Origin: Psychrobacter cibarius
GTDB taxonomy: Bacteria > Pseudomonadota > Gammaproteobacteria > Pseudomonadales > Moraxellaceae
DNA length: 64,000 bases
NCBI GenBank assembly: GCA_030686115.1
Contig: CP131612.1
Location: forward strand, 248,001 to 312,000
Direction of reading: 5' to 3'
Shown here: piece by piece, positions 1-9,779 of the stretch
How positions within the stretch are numbered: position 1 is the stretch's first letter
Layout: the number at the start of each line of letters is the position of its first letter
The notes under the pieces: generated by a model
Databases searched by the model: none
Told to the model about the DNA's origin: nothing
What the model saw: only the letters and a program-made list of their open reading frames with translations
Made by a program: the position numbers and the translations under genes

Positions 1-186
1 TATCCAGACAATAACATCAGGATGCGCCATTAACTCCTGCCACATTTTTGTCTTATTACATAAGTTGTTTTTATCATGGATATAGGACACTGGTAACAAA
101 TCTAAATAGGCGGCATGCCAACTTTTGAAGTGAATGTTAGCAATGTCTGCATAATCCTCAGGGTTGGCTTTACGAATGAAAAACAT
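1..186 (-). CDS. GNAT family N-acetyltransferase, 3' part outside window
   Basis: The minus strand is open from an ATG at 186 to the window edge, giving 62 residues. The N-terminus begins MFFIRKANPEDYADIANIH and continues through a SWHAAYLDLLPVSYI stretch. That is the usual first strand and helix of GNAT acetyltransferases (IR.A...D...I..IH..SW...Y). Acetyl-CoA is the expected donor; the acceptor cannot be judged. The acetyl-CoA-binding motif lies beyond the window. It is divergent from proC. The family call is fairly safe because the pattern is characteristic, but the product is only partly visible. Confidence 0.72.
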   Translation of the reverse strand, partial: MFFIRKANPEDYADIANIHFKSWHAAYLDLLPVSYIHDKNNLCNKTKMWQELMAHPDVIVWI

Positions 187-404
187 AGTACTCTCCGTCA
201 CTGATTTTATATAATGCCCTTGTTAATTTAACCGTTTGGTTGTGCCATAGTCGATGGCAATTCAGTGGTTCGATGAAGCTTACAACGGAGTTAGATACCG
301 TCAATTTATCAAACGATGCCAGTAGCAGTATGGTAAACTGAGTGTCATTTTACCTATCATTATGTTAGTTTGAATACCTTTGGATTTTTGAATAGGAGAC
401 ATGT

Positions 405-1238
405 ATGTCAGTATTAGATAATAAGAAAATCAGCTTTATCGGCGGCGGTAATATGGCGCAGGCTTTGATTAGCGGGCTTGTCAGCTGCGGTGTCAAACCG
501 AGTTTAATTACCGTTGCTGATCCTAGCAGTGAAGCGCGTGAGCAATTGGCTGCTAAAGGATTGAACACGGTTGATCCAACTGCTGATGCAAAAGCTGCCG
601 TTATCGATGCTGACATTGTGGTACTGGCGGTCAAACCGCAAGTGATGAAAGCAGTGGTCAGTAGCTTTGCGGATGTCTTAGACAAGCAGCTGGTGATTTC
701 AGTGGCAGCAGGTTTGTCGACTGAGCTTTTATCTGACATGTTGGGTGGCTATGACAATATCGTCCGCGCGATGCCAAATACCCCTGCAATGATTCAAATG
801 GGCGCAACGGGTCTGTACGGTACTGATAATATTTCTGCTGAACAAAAGCAGTTAGCAACGGCGGTGATGGAAGCATCAGGATTGGTTATGTGGGTCGATA
901 ATGAAGAACACATGCATGCGGTAACCGCCGTATCAGGGTCAGCACCAGCATATATGTTTTACTTTATTGAATCGATGGTCGATGGGGCAGTGGCTTTAGG
1001 TTTGGATAAAGAGCAGGCTTCAGCGCTCGCTATGCAAACCATGCTAGGCGCGGCAAAAATGGCGATGAATAGTGAAGACGCACCTGCTGAATTGCGTCGC
1101 AAGGTCACCTCGCCAAATGGGACAACCCAAGCCGCCGTTGAGTCAATGCAAGCTAATGATATCGGTGGTCAAATCGTTGAGGCTATGCAGGCCTGCTATG
1201 ACCGTAGCCAAGCCTTGAGTGAAGAGATGAGTAAATAA
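405..1238 (+). CDS. proC: Pyrroline-5-carboxylate reductase
   Basis: This enzyme catalyses the last step of proline biosynthesis, NAD(P)H-dependent reduction of 1-pyrroline-5-carboxylate, in the cytoplasm. The 277 residues match the family length. A Rossmann motif GGGNMAQALI lies at about 13-22. The VRAMPNTPA segment and the C-terminal VTSPNGTTQAAV signature are both present. ATG 405 follows an AGGAG six bases upstream; the nearby ATG at 401 is in another frame and stops at once. yggT lies 145 bp downstream on the same strand, a common proC-yggT pairing. The yggS gene often found just upstream is absent. Confidence 0.96.
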   Translation: MSVLDNKKISFIGGGNMAQALISGLVSCGVKPSLITVADPSSEAREQLAAKGLNTVDPTADAKAAVIDADIVVLAVKPQVMKAVVSSFADVLDKQLVISVAAGLSTELLSDMLGGYDNIVRAMPNTPAMIQMGATGLYGTDNISAEQKQLATAVMEASGLVMWVDNEEHMHAVTAVSGSAPAYMFYFIESMVDGAVALGLDKEQASALAMQTMLGAAKMAMNSEDAPAELRRKVTSPNGTTQAAVESMQANDIGGQIVEAMQACYDRSQALSEEMSK

Positions 1239-1383
1239 TCATCCCTATATCAGGCGCATTATTTGCTACAAGCGAATGACGCGCCTGAGATGTAATACTA
1301 AGCAGCAATATTAAGCACCAATACCAAGCAATGACATTCGTCATCCCAAAACTTGTTAATAATGTCACATTGAGTAGCACTTC

Positions 1384-1953
1384 ATGAACAACATGTTATT
1401 TCAAATCTTTGATTTGGTCACCACCTTCGCCATGATGTTGGTGTTTATTCGCTTTATGCTGCAATTTGCAGGGATGGATGCCAGCAACCCCATGATTGCG
1501 CCTGCCTATAAAGCAACGCACATTGTCGACGTGTTTGGGCGTATTTTTCCAACCGTCGGGCAAGGGCGTATCAGTATTGCGGCTATCGTCTTGATGTTTT
1601 TGATTCGTTTGATCGATATCTCTGGAAAAGCAGCACTGACACATAAAGGTATCGCTCCTGTACCGTTATTTTTTACTGGTACTATCAGCTTGGTATTAGA
1701 CTTTTTACGTATGTGTCGCTATCTCGTCATTGGTTCCATCATTGTAAGCTGGATTGTGGTATTTACCCAATCTCAGCATCCGATTATTGGTATCATTGTC
1801 AATTTAGCGGAGCCAATCTTGGCACCATTTCGTCGAATCACGCCAAACTTGGGCATGATTGATTTATCACCAATGGTCGCCTTCATTGCTTTTATTTTGC
1901 TTGAGATGTTTATTGGTGGCTTTGCCGCGAGCTTCATGCCAATGTTGGGTTGA
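1384..1953 (+). CDS. YggT family integral membrane protein
   Basis: A 189-residue hydrophobic protein made of two similar halves. Each half has membrane segments followed by an amphipathic piece of the type PILAPFRRITPNLGMIDLSPM, the hallmark of the YggT family (YlmG in Gram-positives). Several transmembrane helices are evident, around 5-25, 60-80, 95-125 and 165-187. The molecular function is not firmly established; the family is linked to cell-envelope or division functions and osmotic stress. It follows proC and is probably cotranscribed or closely linked. A strong bidirectional terminator lies just after it. Confidence 0.9.
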   Translation: MNNMLFQIFDLVTTFAMMLVFIRFMLQFAGMDASNPMIAPAYKATHIVDVFGRIFPTVGQGRISIAAIVLMFLIRLIDISGKAALTHKGIAPVPLFFTGTISLVLDFLRMCRYLVIGSIIVSWIVVFTQSQHPIIGIIVNLAEPILAPFRRITPNLGMIDLSPMVAFIAFILLEMFIGGFAASFMPMLG

Positions 1954-2010
1954 GCTGGATTAATTAATAGTCACTTGAAACCTGTTATCTAAAATTATCA
2001 ATAGCTATCT

Positions 2011-2050
2011 AAAAAAGGGCGCTCTACGAGATATAGAGCGCCCTTTTTTT
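2011..2050. terminator. Bidirectional intrinsic terminator between yggT and thiD
   Basis: A perfect GC-rich stem (GGGCGCTCT at 2017-2025 paired with AGAGCGCCC at 2035-2043) is flanked by an A-run on the left and a T-run on the right. It can terminate yggT on the plus strand and thiD on the minus strand. Confidence 0.9.
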
Positions 2051-2059
2051 ATTAATTAT

Positions 2060-3222
<1,163 letters not shown>

Positions 3223-3312
3223 GGTGAAGTGGGTGAGTGGCTGAAACCAGTTCCCTGCTAAGGAACCATACGTTTGCGCGTATCGAGGGTTCGAATCCCT
3301 CCTTCACCTCCA
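3223..3312 (+). tRNA. tRNA-Ser (anticodon GCU)
   Basis: The acceptor arm GGTGAAG pairs with CTTCACC. The gene has a long variable arm typical of serine tRNAs, an anticodon loop containing GCT inside TTCC..GGAA, a T-arm GAGGGTTCGAATCCCTC and an encoded CCA at 3310-3312. It reads AGC/AGU codons. The discriminator base at 3309 reads T, where G is usual for bacterial tRNA-Ser. Confidence 0.95.
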
Positions 3313-3412
3313 TTTATTCGGTTTTTAGTAGAGTAGTGACGCGATATAAAAGCGTTAATAATCTTCTGTTTTATTAAAGCAAAAAATAATTTGATTTTAA
3401 TAAAAAAAGATG

Positions 3413-3440
3413 TTGACACAAGCGAAATTATCTATATAAT
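3413..3440 (+). promoter_or_regulatory. Consensus promoter of tRNA-Arg
   Basis: A perfect TTGACA at 3413-3418 and a perfect TATAAT at 3435-3440 with 16 bp spacing stand about 60 bp upstream of tRNA-Arg. The strength fits a stable RNA gene. Confidence 0.88.
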
Positions 3441-3499
3441 AACCAACCTAATTTGCTGCAATTGTTTCTTAACAACGCAGTAAATGATGTGCAAAGTAC

Positions 3500-3576
3500 G
3501 CGCTTGTAGCTCAGTTGGATAGAGCACTTGGCTACGAACTAAGGGGTCGGGAGTTCGAATCTCTCCAAGCGCACCA
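3500..3576 (+). tRNA. tRNA-Arg (anticodon ACG)
   Basis: A 77-nt cloverleaf with acceptor GCGCTTG/CAAGCGC, anticodon stem CTTGG/CTAAG with loop CTACGAA (anticodon ACG, normally modified to ICG), T-arm GGGAGTTCGAATCTCTC and encoded CCA. It reads the CGN arginine box. Confidence 0.96.
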
Positions 3577-3620
3577 TTTGCATCATCACTTCTTTAACCC
3601 AGTTAAAGAAACCTTAAAAT

Positions 3621-3656
3621 AATCGCCTGTCTTATGACAATTTGGCGATTTTTTTA
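3621..3656 (+). terminator. Terminator after tRNA-Arg
   Basis: AATCGCC (3621-3627) pairs with GGCGATT (3644-3650) and is followed by a T-run. Confidence 0.8.
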
Positions 3657-3817
3657 TGTCTGCAATTTCTGTGTGATAGTCTTATGAGCTGATGAGTCAT
3701 ACGACATGGTTATACCACATTGTTATATGACTTACGGCATCTTAGGATAATGTACGATAAGACAGTGAATTACGGTACAATAGAGCCACTATTTACTGCT
3801 TGCTATGAGCTTGTACC

Positions 3818-4471
3818 ATGTCAAAGAGTTTACCTAAACGACCTACCAAATCTGCTGCTAAAACTAAAGCATCAGCACACCATGTCTCTGAAAGTGAAGA
3901 GCTAACGATTGCTAAACCTGGCACCCGTATGGCAGCCATTCTCTATGATGGCATGTTAATTTTAGCGTTGTTGTTTTTGGTCGGTACCCTGCTAACCGTG
4001 ATTGGTACACTTATCACGATGGAGACGGGTAGCGAGTCGTCACAAGCGCAGTCGCTGCCAACGTGGTATCAAAACGTGATTATGACGCCGTCTTTTATAC
4101 TGACGTTAGTGGGATTCTATGGAATATTTTGGCGTCGCGGTGGGCAGACATTAGGTATGCAGACTTGGCGGTTAAAGACGGTCAATAGTAATGGTCACTT
4201 GCTAACGTGGGGACAGTCATTTAAGCGGATTTTAGCGGCCAGTATCATGCCACTTATATTTGGTATCATTGGTAGTGTCATCGATGGCTCGCGTGCTGTT
4301 CTGTTGACCAGTGTCTTTTTGGGCTTTGTCTTTAACTATGCTTTTTGCCTCTTTAACCCACGTGGTCTCGCAGTGCAAGATATGCTATCGAATACCATTA
4401 CCTTAAAAATGCCAAAAACAGAGAATGAAGGACTATGGCGGGTGATTAGAAATCGCAAGCAAGGAAAATAA
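3818..4471 (+). CDS. RDD family membrane protein
   Basis: A 217-residue protein with a basic N-terminal tail (SKSLPKRPTKSAAKTKA), then an RDD-type first helix (GTRMAAILYDGMLILALLFLVGTLL). Further segments lie near 88-105, 135-160 and 165-185. The TLGMQTWRLKTV motif between helices 2 and 3 is diagnostic of the RDD fold. The usual R-D-D first-helix pattern appears as R..A..YDGML. The function is unresolved for most members; some are proposed Na+/H+ antiporters. It seems monocistronic and converges on the antiporter gene. Confidence 0.85.
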   Translation: MSKSLPKRPTKSAAKTKASAHHVSESEELTIAKPGTRMAAILYDGMLILALLFLVGTLLTVIGTLITMETGSESSQAQSLPTWYQNVIMTPSFILTLVGFYGIFWRRGGQTLGMQTWRLKTVNSNGHLLTWGQSFKRILAASIMPLIFGIIGSVIDGSRAVLLTSVFLGFVFNYAFCLFNPRGLAVQDMLSNTITLKMPKTENEGLWRVIRNRKQGK

Positions 4472-4513
4472 ACCACATTATCTTCGCCATAGTCTGTTAA
4501 TAGACTCTAAGCG

Positions 4514-5494
4514 CTACAGGTTGACGGTTTGTATTAGCCATAAAGTATAGCCGACAAAGAATAAGACCAAAGTCGACCCAGAAGTGCGACCGAATGGACG
4601 CTTACTCATAAAGGCAAACCCGCACAATACCAAGAGTAACAAGGTGACCAATCCCATCGCCACTATATCGCGCGATAAGATAATTGGACTGACTGTGATT
4701 GGCGCTATAAGCGCTGCGAGACCAACAACGCCCAAGGTGTTAAATATATTAGAGCCAATAATATTACCCAGTGCCATGTCGTGTTCGCCTTTACGGGCGG
4801 CTGATAGGCTCGATACCAGCTCAGGTAACGATGTCCCCACAGCAACAATCGTCAATCCAATCACCAGTTCGCTCACGCCCCACAGCGTTGCCAATTCTAC
4901 TGCACCCCAAACTATAGCTCGCGAGCTAATGACCAGTAAAAGCATGCCGATAACTAAGCTGATGAGTCCCCGTGTTAGGGTTTGCTCGATATGTTCAGCA
5001 TCGATGCTTTCTGCTATGGGTTCTCCTTCGTGCTCATGGTTGCCTTCACGTAAGCTTAGTACAATCTGAATGCCTAAAGTCACGACCAGCAGCGCTATCA
5101 ACACAATCGCATCTGCTTGGTCTAATTGCCCATCACGCAGCTGCCATGCGGCGACCATAGTAATCAATACCAATAGAGGTAAATCACGCTTGATGATGCC
5201 CTTACGAATGATAATAGGGCTAATCAATACGGTTGCACCCAGTACCAGCGCAATATTGATGATGTTTGAGCCATAAGCGTTGCCTAATGCCAAATCAGGG
5301 CTGCCTTCTAGTGCCGCCAATACTGACACGACCATCTCAGGGGCGGATGTACCTATACCTAAAATCAACACACCGATTAAGAAACTGGGGACGTTGAATT
5401 TTTTTGCTAAGGCAGTGGCGCCATCAACAAAAAGGTCTGCACTCCAAACAAGAATAGCTAGTCCGATCAATACTGCAATAACTGCCAACCACAT
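4514..5494 (-). CDS. Calcium/sodium antiporter, CaCA family (YrbG-like)
   Basis: A 326-residue inner-membrane protein with the two inverted alpha-repeats of the Ca2+/cation antiporter superfamily. The first contains GIGTSAPEMVVSV and GNAYGSNIINIALVLG; the second contains AVGTSLPELVSSL and GNIIGSNIFNTLGVVG. The acidic residues in these repeats coordinate the cation. A hydrophilic, Glu/His-rich loop (about 150-172) separates the halves. The family exchanges Ca2+ for Na+ or H+. Length and motif order match E. coli YrbG. It is not in an obvious operon. Confidence 0.92.
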   Translation of the reverse strand: MWLAVIAVLIGLAILVWSADLFVDGATALAKKFNVPSFLIGVLILGIGTSAPEMVVSVLAALEGSPDLALGNAYGSNIINIALVLGATVLISPIIIRKGIIKRDLPLLVLITMVAAWQLRDGQLDQADAIVLIALLVVTLGIQIVLSLREGNHEHEGEPIAESIDAEHIEQTLTRGLISLVIGMLLLVISSRAIVWGAVELATLWGVSELVIGLTIVAVGTSLPELVSSLSAARKGEHDMALGNIIGSNIFNTLGVVGLAALIAPITVSPIILSRDIVAMGLVTLLLLVLCGFAFMSKRPFGRTSGSTLVLFFVGYTLWLIQTVNL

Positions 5495-5668
5495 CAGTCT
5501 GTTTCCTTATTAGTGTTAATACCAAATTAGTATTAATACCAAACCTAAAAATATGCTTAGCCGTGTCAAACTCATTTAGCCTAAAAACATAGCGCTGACA
5601 TTTATTTTTCTGACGACTTCATCTTTTAAGAGTGGTATAAAATGTGAATTTGCCATATAAAAATGGCA

Positions 5669-5701
5669 TAAAAAAAGCTGAATCAGAATGGAGATTCAGC
5701 T
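5669..5701 (-). terminator. Terminator of panD
   Basis: Read on the minus strand, AGCTGAATC pairs with GATTCAGCT across an 8-nt loop and is followed by a T-run. It lies about 105 bp past the panD stop. The rest of the 5495-5805 gap shows only a short TTAATACCAAA-type duplication near 5514-5542. Confidence 0.85.
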
Positions 5702-5805
5702 CTCATATTAGCATAGCGGTTTTGGTTGGATAATAAGAATAACTTCAACAGCTTAGTCGATTATTTATCCTTGCTTTATCCAAAAATCTTCGGTGTTCTG
5801 GTGCT

Positions 5806-6186
5806 TTAAGCCACTTGTACCGGAATGATGTTTGCTGTGTCTTTTACGGTGTTGTCTTCGTTGCAATACACCAGTTTTGGCTGGTAGGTTGCCGCTTCTA
5901 CTTCATCAAAATGAGCATAGGCACAGATGATAACGATATCGCCTAAATCTGCCATGTGAGCCGCCGCACCATTTAGCGAGATGATACCAGAACCCGCTTC
6001 AGCGCGGATAGCGTAGGTGCGAAAGCGCTTGCCATTGGTCACATTGTAGATATCGATAGACTCATTTTCGCGCAGACCAGCAAGATCCAATAAATCACCA
6101 TCGATACCGCATGAGCCTTCGTAATGAAGTTCGGCATGGGTGACGCGAGCACGGTGTAATTTGCATTTAAGCATATTAAGTAGCAT
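5806..6186 (-). CDS. panD: Aspartate 1-decarboxylase (pyruvoyl-dependent)
   Basis: PanD makes beta-alanine for pantothenate and CoA synthesis. The 126 residues align closely with the E. coli enzyme. [21 protein letters not shown] carries the Gly24-Ser25 self-cleavage site that generates the pyruvoyl group. The [13 protein letters not shown] and [15 protein letters not shown] blocks follow, and the tail ends IPVQVA. The start ATG has AAGGA upstream. panB and panC are not adjacent. It has its own terminator downstream. Confidence 0.97.
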   Translation of the reverse strand: MLLNMLKCKLHRARVTHAELHYEGSCGIDGDLLDLAGLRENESIDIYNVTNGKRFRTYAIRAEAGSGIISLNGAAAHMADLGDIVIICAYAHFDEVEAATYQPKLVYCNEDNTVKDTANIIPVQVA

Positions 6187-6286
6187 AGGTTGCTTCCTTA
6201 GCGTAACTGAGATTAATGATTCAAATCAAAAGGTTAATGGGGGATAACTTGCTAAAATAAAAGGCTATTATGGTTAAAGCATGATT

Positions 6287-6868
6287 TTATTCTGGCAGTT
6301 TGAAGCCATTAATTTGTGAACGTGCTTTTTCAATATCGCCATTTAGTAATAATGGAAGCGCTTCAAATGCTGCTGTCAGAGCGCTATCAATGGCAATCTG
6401 TTCATCGGGCGCAGCTTTTGAGAGCACATGACCACTAACTTTAGACTTATGACCAGGATGACCAATACCAATACGCAAACGATGGAAGTCGTTGCCGATA
6501 TGAGGGGTGATATCACGCAGACCATTATGACCGCCATGACCACCATTCGTCTTAAGTTTGATACTGCCAGCTGGAATATCGAGCTCATCATGAGCAATCA
6601 GTAATTCATCATTTTCAATGCCATAAAATTTCACCATCGGCACCACTGACTGACCAGACTTATTCATAAAGGTGAGCGGCATCAATAGACGTACGTCATG
6701 CCCATGAATCTGCCCACGTCCTGTGATTCCATGAAACTTTTTATCATGAGAGAGGGTAATGTTGAACTGCTGAGCCAAGTGATGGACAAACCAAAACCCT
6801 GCATTATGACGTGTAAACATATACTGCTGACCAGGATTACCAAGACCGACAATAAGCTTTATGGCCAT
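6287..6868 (-). CDS. pth: Peptidyl-tRNA hydrolase
   Basis: Pth releases tRNA from prematurely dropped peptidyl-tRNA. The 193 residues carry IVGLGNPGQQY, with Asn11 and the catalytic His21 in TRHNAGFWF. The MPLTFMNKSGQSV, AHDELDIPAGSIKLK and GHGGHNGLRDI blocks follow. It sits downstream of rplY on the same strand, the order conserved in many proteobacteria, but a terminator lies in the ~195-bp gap. It therefore probably has its own promoter or depends on read-through. Confidence 0.96.
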   Translation of the reverse strand: MAIKLIVGLGNPGQQYMFTRHNAGFWFVHHLAQQFNITLSHDKKFHGITGRGQIHGHDVRLLMPLTFMNKSGQSVVPMVKFYGIENDELLIAHDELDIPAGSIKLKTNGGHGGHNGLRDITPHIGNDFHRLRIGIGHPGHKSKVSGHVLSKAAPDEQIAIDSALTAAFEALPLLLNGDIEKARSQINGFKLPE

Positions 6869-6963
6869 AAAAACACCCTGCTTAAATTGAATAAATGAGG
6901 CATAAGGTTTGTGATTATGCTATTTATTCATAGCATATCTGTTATTTTTCAAACCTTACTTAC

Positions 6964-7000
6964 AAAAACAGCAGGAGATATTTATCACCTGCTGTTTTTT
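6964..7000 (-). terminator. Terminator after rplY
   Basis: AACAGCAGG (from 6968) pairs with CCTGCTGTT, flanked by A- and T-runs on both sides. On the minus strand it lies about 65 bp after the rplY stop. Confidence 0.85.
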
Positions 7001-7064
7001 GACTAAACAAACCTTGTATTACATAGCAGACGCTAGATTGCGTGCTCTATGTAACCGTGGTTTA

Positions 7065-7739
7065 TTATTCGCCGTCTTTGTCTTCAGTACCTTGCTCAGT
7101 AGCAGGTACGTCAGCAGCATCAACTTCTTCAGCGTCTGCGTCAACTTCTTCAACCGTTGGTGGCTGCATGTTAACGATAGTACGGTCGTGAGCATCTTCC
7201 ATGTCAAGATCAAAGATGATAACGCCTTCAGGTAGTTTGATATCTGATAGACGGAATAGATCACCGATTTCCATGCCTGATACGTCAATTTCTAGGTATT
7301 CAGGTAATTGTGATGGTAGGCAAACGATTTCGATATCAGATACTAGCGTTGATAGAACACCACCAGCTTTAGTACCAGGCGCTTCTTCACGACCAGCAAA
7401 ATGCACAGGAACGTTCATGTTGATTTTCTGACCTTTTACAACGCGCTGGAAATCAGCATGCATTGGGAAGCCTTTAGCTGGATGGCGTTGCAAGTCTTTG
7501 ATAACCGCTTGATGCTCTACGCCATCAACATTGATTGTCAAAATGTGTGAGAAGAACGCTTCGAATTCAAGTGACTTTACTAGCTCGTTGATCTTGATAG
7601 AGATAGACGTTGGCTCTTCGTTACCACCATAGATGATAGCAGGAACTAGATTCTGCTTACGTAGGCGGCGGCTCGCACCTTTACCTTGTTGCTCAGCAGA
7701 ACGATCAACAGCGTTTAGTTCAAAATGATTAATGCTCAT
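7065..7739 (-). CDS. rplY: 50S ribosomal protein L25/general stress protein Ctc
   Basis: A two-domain L25 of 224 residues. The N-terminal 5S-rRNA-binding beta-barrel (about 1-95; GASRRLRKQNLVPAIIYGG, VEHQAVIKDLQRHPAKG) is followed by the TL5-type C-terminal domain (about 96-190) and an acidic tail (about 195-224) rich in E, D and A. ATG 7739 has AGGAT seven bases upstream. The frame stays open to 7802, but that upstream part falls inside the leader hairpin and does not look like L25. Its leader carries a possible attenuator. Confidence 0.95.
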   Translation of the reverse strand: MSINHFELNAVDRSAEQQGKGASRRLRKQNLVPAIIYGGNEEPTSISIKINELVKSLEFEAFFSHILTINVDGVEHQAVIKDLQRHPAKGFPMHADFQRVVKGQKINMNVPVHFAGREEAPGTKAGGVLSTLVSDIEIVCLPSQLPEYLEIDVSGMEIGDLFRLSDIKLPEGVIIFDLDMEDAHDRTIVNMQPPTVEEVDADAEEVDAADVPATEQGTEDKDGE

Positions 7740-7987
7740 GGATATAATCCTATAAAAAGAATGATGAAGTGTCTGGTCATAAAAAAGTGGATTTGCGACC
7801 AATCCACTAATACGTGATGATAGCTAACATTTATGATTGCTAATAAAATTCACAATTGCTAAATGTAGCCATTTGCTCATCATAACGATTTTTTGGATAG
7901 TCATTATCATGACAATCGTTACTTTTGGGCATGATCAGCACTTTTGAGAATGCCAACCTAATTAAATCGAACAAATGGTTGGCACAG
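7740..7987 (-). promoter_or_regulatory. Long structured 5' leader of rplY
   Basis: Between a probable promoter and the rplY ATG lie about 250 nt with no convincing coding frame. Three inverted repeats are visible: TGCCAACC/GGTTGGCA at 7951-7984, TAACGATT/AATCGTTA at 7883-7921, and the terminator-like hairpin at 7780-7808. The layout resembles a regulated ribosomal-protein leader. The regulation itself is an inference. Confidence 0.45.
7780..7808 (-). terminator. Terminator-like hairpin inside the rplY leader (candidate attenuator)
   Basis: On the minus strand AGTGGATT (7808-7801) pairs perfectly with AATCCACT (7793-7786) across a 7-nt loop, followed at once by six T residues. It sits about 40 nt before the rplY start codon and upstream of the Shine-Dalgarno, a position fitting an attenuator rather than an end-of-gene terminator. 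Confidence 0.55.
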
Positions 7988-7993
7988 GCGCGC

Positions 7994-8022
7994 ATTATAC
8001 GTGATTTTGTAGTAATAATAAA
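7994..8022 (-). promoter_or_regulatory. Putative rplY promoter
   Basis: On the minus strand TATAAT occupies 7999-7994. A weak TTTATT -35-like box lies about 17 bp upstream (8022-8017). It falls between the prs terminator and the rplY leader. Confidence 0.5.
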
Positions 8023-8057
8023 GACCTACGCAAAATGACTGTGCAGCACCAATAGCC

Positions 8058-8096
8058 AAAAAAAGCGTCAAGTAAAGATACTTGACGCTTTTTTTT
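8058..8096 (-). terminator. Terminator of prs
   Basis: AAAGCGTCAAGTA pairs with TACTTGACGCTTT, with A- and T-runs on either side. It lies about 65 bp past the prs stop. Confidence 0.88.
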
Positions 8097-8161
8097 AAAC
8101 TTAAGCAGTGTTTTATAACGAGCATTGCCAACAGAAAGTAGAGCAAGTGCTCATTAAAAAT

Positions 8162-9109
8162 CTAAGCGTCAAACATGGCGCTGATAGATTCTTCGTTATT
8201 GATACGGCGTAAGCTTTCAGCAAGCATCGGTGCGATACTCACTTGGCGGATTTTGCTACAGGCTTTTGCCGCTTCAGACAATGGAATCGTATCGGTAACA
8301 ACGACTTCGTCTAGCGCAGATTCACTGATATTTTGTAGTGCGTTGCCTGATAGGACAGGGTGCGTAATATAAGCCAATACGCGACGTGCACCGTTTGCTT
8401 TCAATGCTTCAGCTGCTTTACATAGCGTACCTGCGGTATCAACCATGTCATCGACGATGACGCAATCACGGTCACGAACATCGCCGATGATGTGCATGAC
8501 TTGCGACTCATTGGCACGGGCACGGCGTTTATCGATAATCGCCATGTCAGTATCGCCCAACTGTTTAGCCATAGCACGCGCACGCACCACGCCGCCGACG
8601 TCAGGAGAGACAACCATGATGTTATCGTAATCTTGTTTTTGTAGGTCGTTAAGCAATACAGGCGTGCCGTAGATATTGTCTACAGGAATGTCAAAGAAGC
8701 CTTGAATCTGATCTGAGTGCAAATCAACCGTCATCACGCGATCGATACTCACGATGTTTAGCATGTCAGCGACGACTTTAGCAGAGATAGGCACACGAGC
8801 AGAACGTGGACGACGGTCTTGACGGGCATAACCGAAGTAGGGCATGACTGCTGTAATGCGACCCGCACTAGAGCGACGCAGCGCATCGGCCATCATCATG
8901 ATTTCCATCAAATTGTCATTGGTTGGTGCACAAGTTGGCTGCATGATGAACACGTCTTTACCGCGCACGTGTTCTTTGATTTCTACGGCGATTTCGCCAT
9001 CAGAAAAACGCGTGATATCAGCTTTACCAAGAGGTATATGGAGATGATCGGCTACGGTTTTTGCTAATTCAGGGTGGGCATTACCCGTAAAAATCGCCAA
9101 ATAAGGCAT
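8162..9109 (-). CDS. prs: Ribose-phosphate pyrophosphokinase (PRPP synthetase)
   Basis: Prs makes PRPP from ribose-5-phosphate and ATP for nucleotide, His, Trp and NAD synthesis. The 315 residues contain [22 protein letters not shown], the divalent-cation signature starting [17 protein letters not shown], the flexible loop DKRRARANE and the PRPP-binding loop [20 protein letters not shown] precedes the ATG. The gene follows ispE and two tRNA-Gln genes on the same strand, the conserved gammaproteobacterial order. Confidence 0.97.
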   Translation of the reverse strand: MPYLAIFTGNAHPELAKTVADHLHIPLGKADITRFSDGEIAVEIKEHVRGKDVFIMQPTCAPTNDNLMEIMMMADALRRSSAGRITAVMPYFGYARQDRRPRSARVPISAKVVADMLNIVSIDRVMTVDLHSDQIQGFFDIPVDNIYGTPVLLNDLQKQDYDNIMVVSPDVGGVVRARAMAKQLGDTDMAIIDKRRARANESQVMHIIGDVRDRDCVIVDDMVDTAGTLCKAAEALKANGARRVLAYITHPVLSGNALQNISESALDEVVVTDTIPLSEAAKACSKIRQVSIAPMLAESLRRINNEESISAMFDA

Positions 9110-9219
9110 GACAGAAGTCCTATTGATTGACTCAAGCAGCGACCGCTAAGCAGTGTCAAACTGCTCAAATTCAGAAAAGAGTGGTGAAAAGTTTTGATGA
9201 CTACTATTACAGTAAAAAA

Positions 9220-9295
9220 TGGCAGGGGTAGCTGGACTCGAACCAACGGATGTCAGGATCAAAACCTGATGCCTTACCAACTTGGCTATACCCCT
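9220..9295 (-). tRNA. tRNA-Gln (anticodon UUG), copy 1
   Basis: The minus strand reads acceptor AGGGGTA/TACCCCT, anticodon loop with TTG between CAGG and CCTG, T-arm containing TTCGA and encoded CCA (9222-9220). It is identical to the second copy about 320 bp away. It lies between ispE and prs, where a tRNA-Gln is also found in Pseudomonas. Confidence 0.95.
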
Positions 9296-9538
9296 GTAAT
9301 GTCTAGGCTGTGTACGTCGATATCTAAAAGCAACTTTTAATAAAAGTCATTGTTAGAATAGCGTCACGACCTGTTCGCTATATTATAAACGGATAAACCA
9401 TTTAAAACATAACTTTCCCTAGCGGTGTCCATTGCGAACTATACCGAAACTGGGATAACGTTGTCAATGTCAATAAGATAAGCGGCTATTTATAAACCAC
9501 CTATGATCACTGCATATCAAACGCTTCGTACTAAAAAA

Positions 9539-9614
9539 TGGCAGGGGTAGCTGGACTCGAACCAACGGATGTCAGGATCAAAACCTGATGCCTTACCAAC
9601 TTGGCTATACCCCT
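9539..9614 (-). tRNA. tRNA-Gln (anticodon UUG), copy 2
   Basis: The same 76-nt sequence as the copy at 9220-9295, including CCA, with a similar A-rich 3' flank (TAAAAAATGG on the plus strand). The spacer between the copies (9296-9538) shows no coding frame and may carry a promoter for the downstream copy. Confidence 0.95.
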
Positions 9615-9779
9615 ATTGAGGCGACCTATTATAATTAAATTTTCAGATTTTGCAAGTCATTTGCGCCTTTTTATGGCTTTTATTAAAAAATAGGTCAAAA
9701 AAAACGAATATCAGGTCAACAAAGCGCTTTACGCTGTATTTATAATCATTTTATCTTCGCACTACAGCTCAAATCTAAC

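Noticed and set aside
7958..8146. 62-codon minus-strand frame between prs and rplY
   Set aside because: It runs through the prs terminator and the putative rplY promoter; composition is not coding-like.
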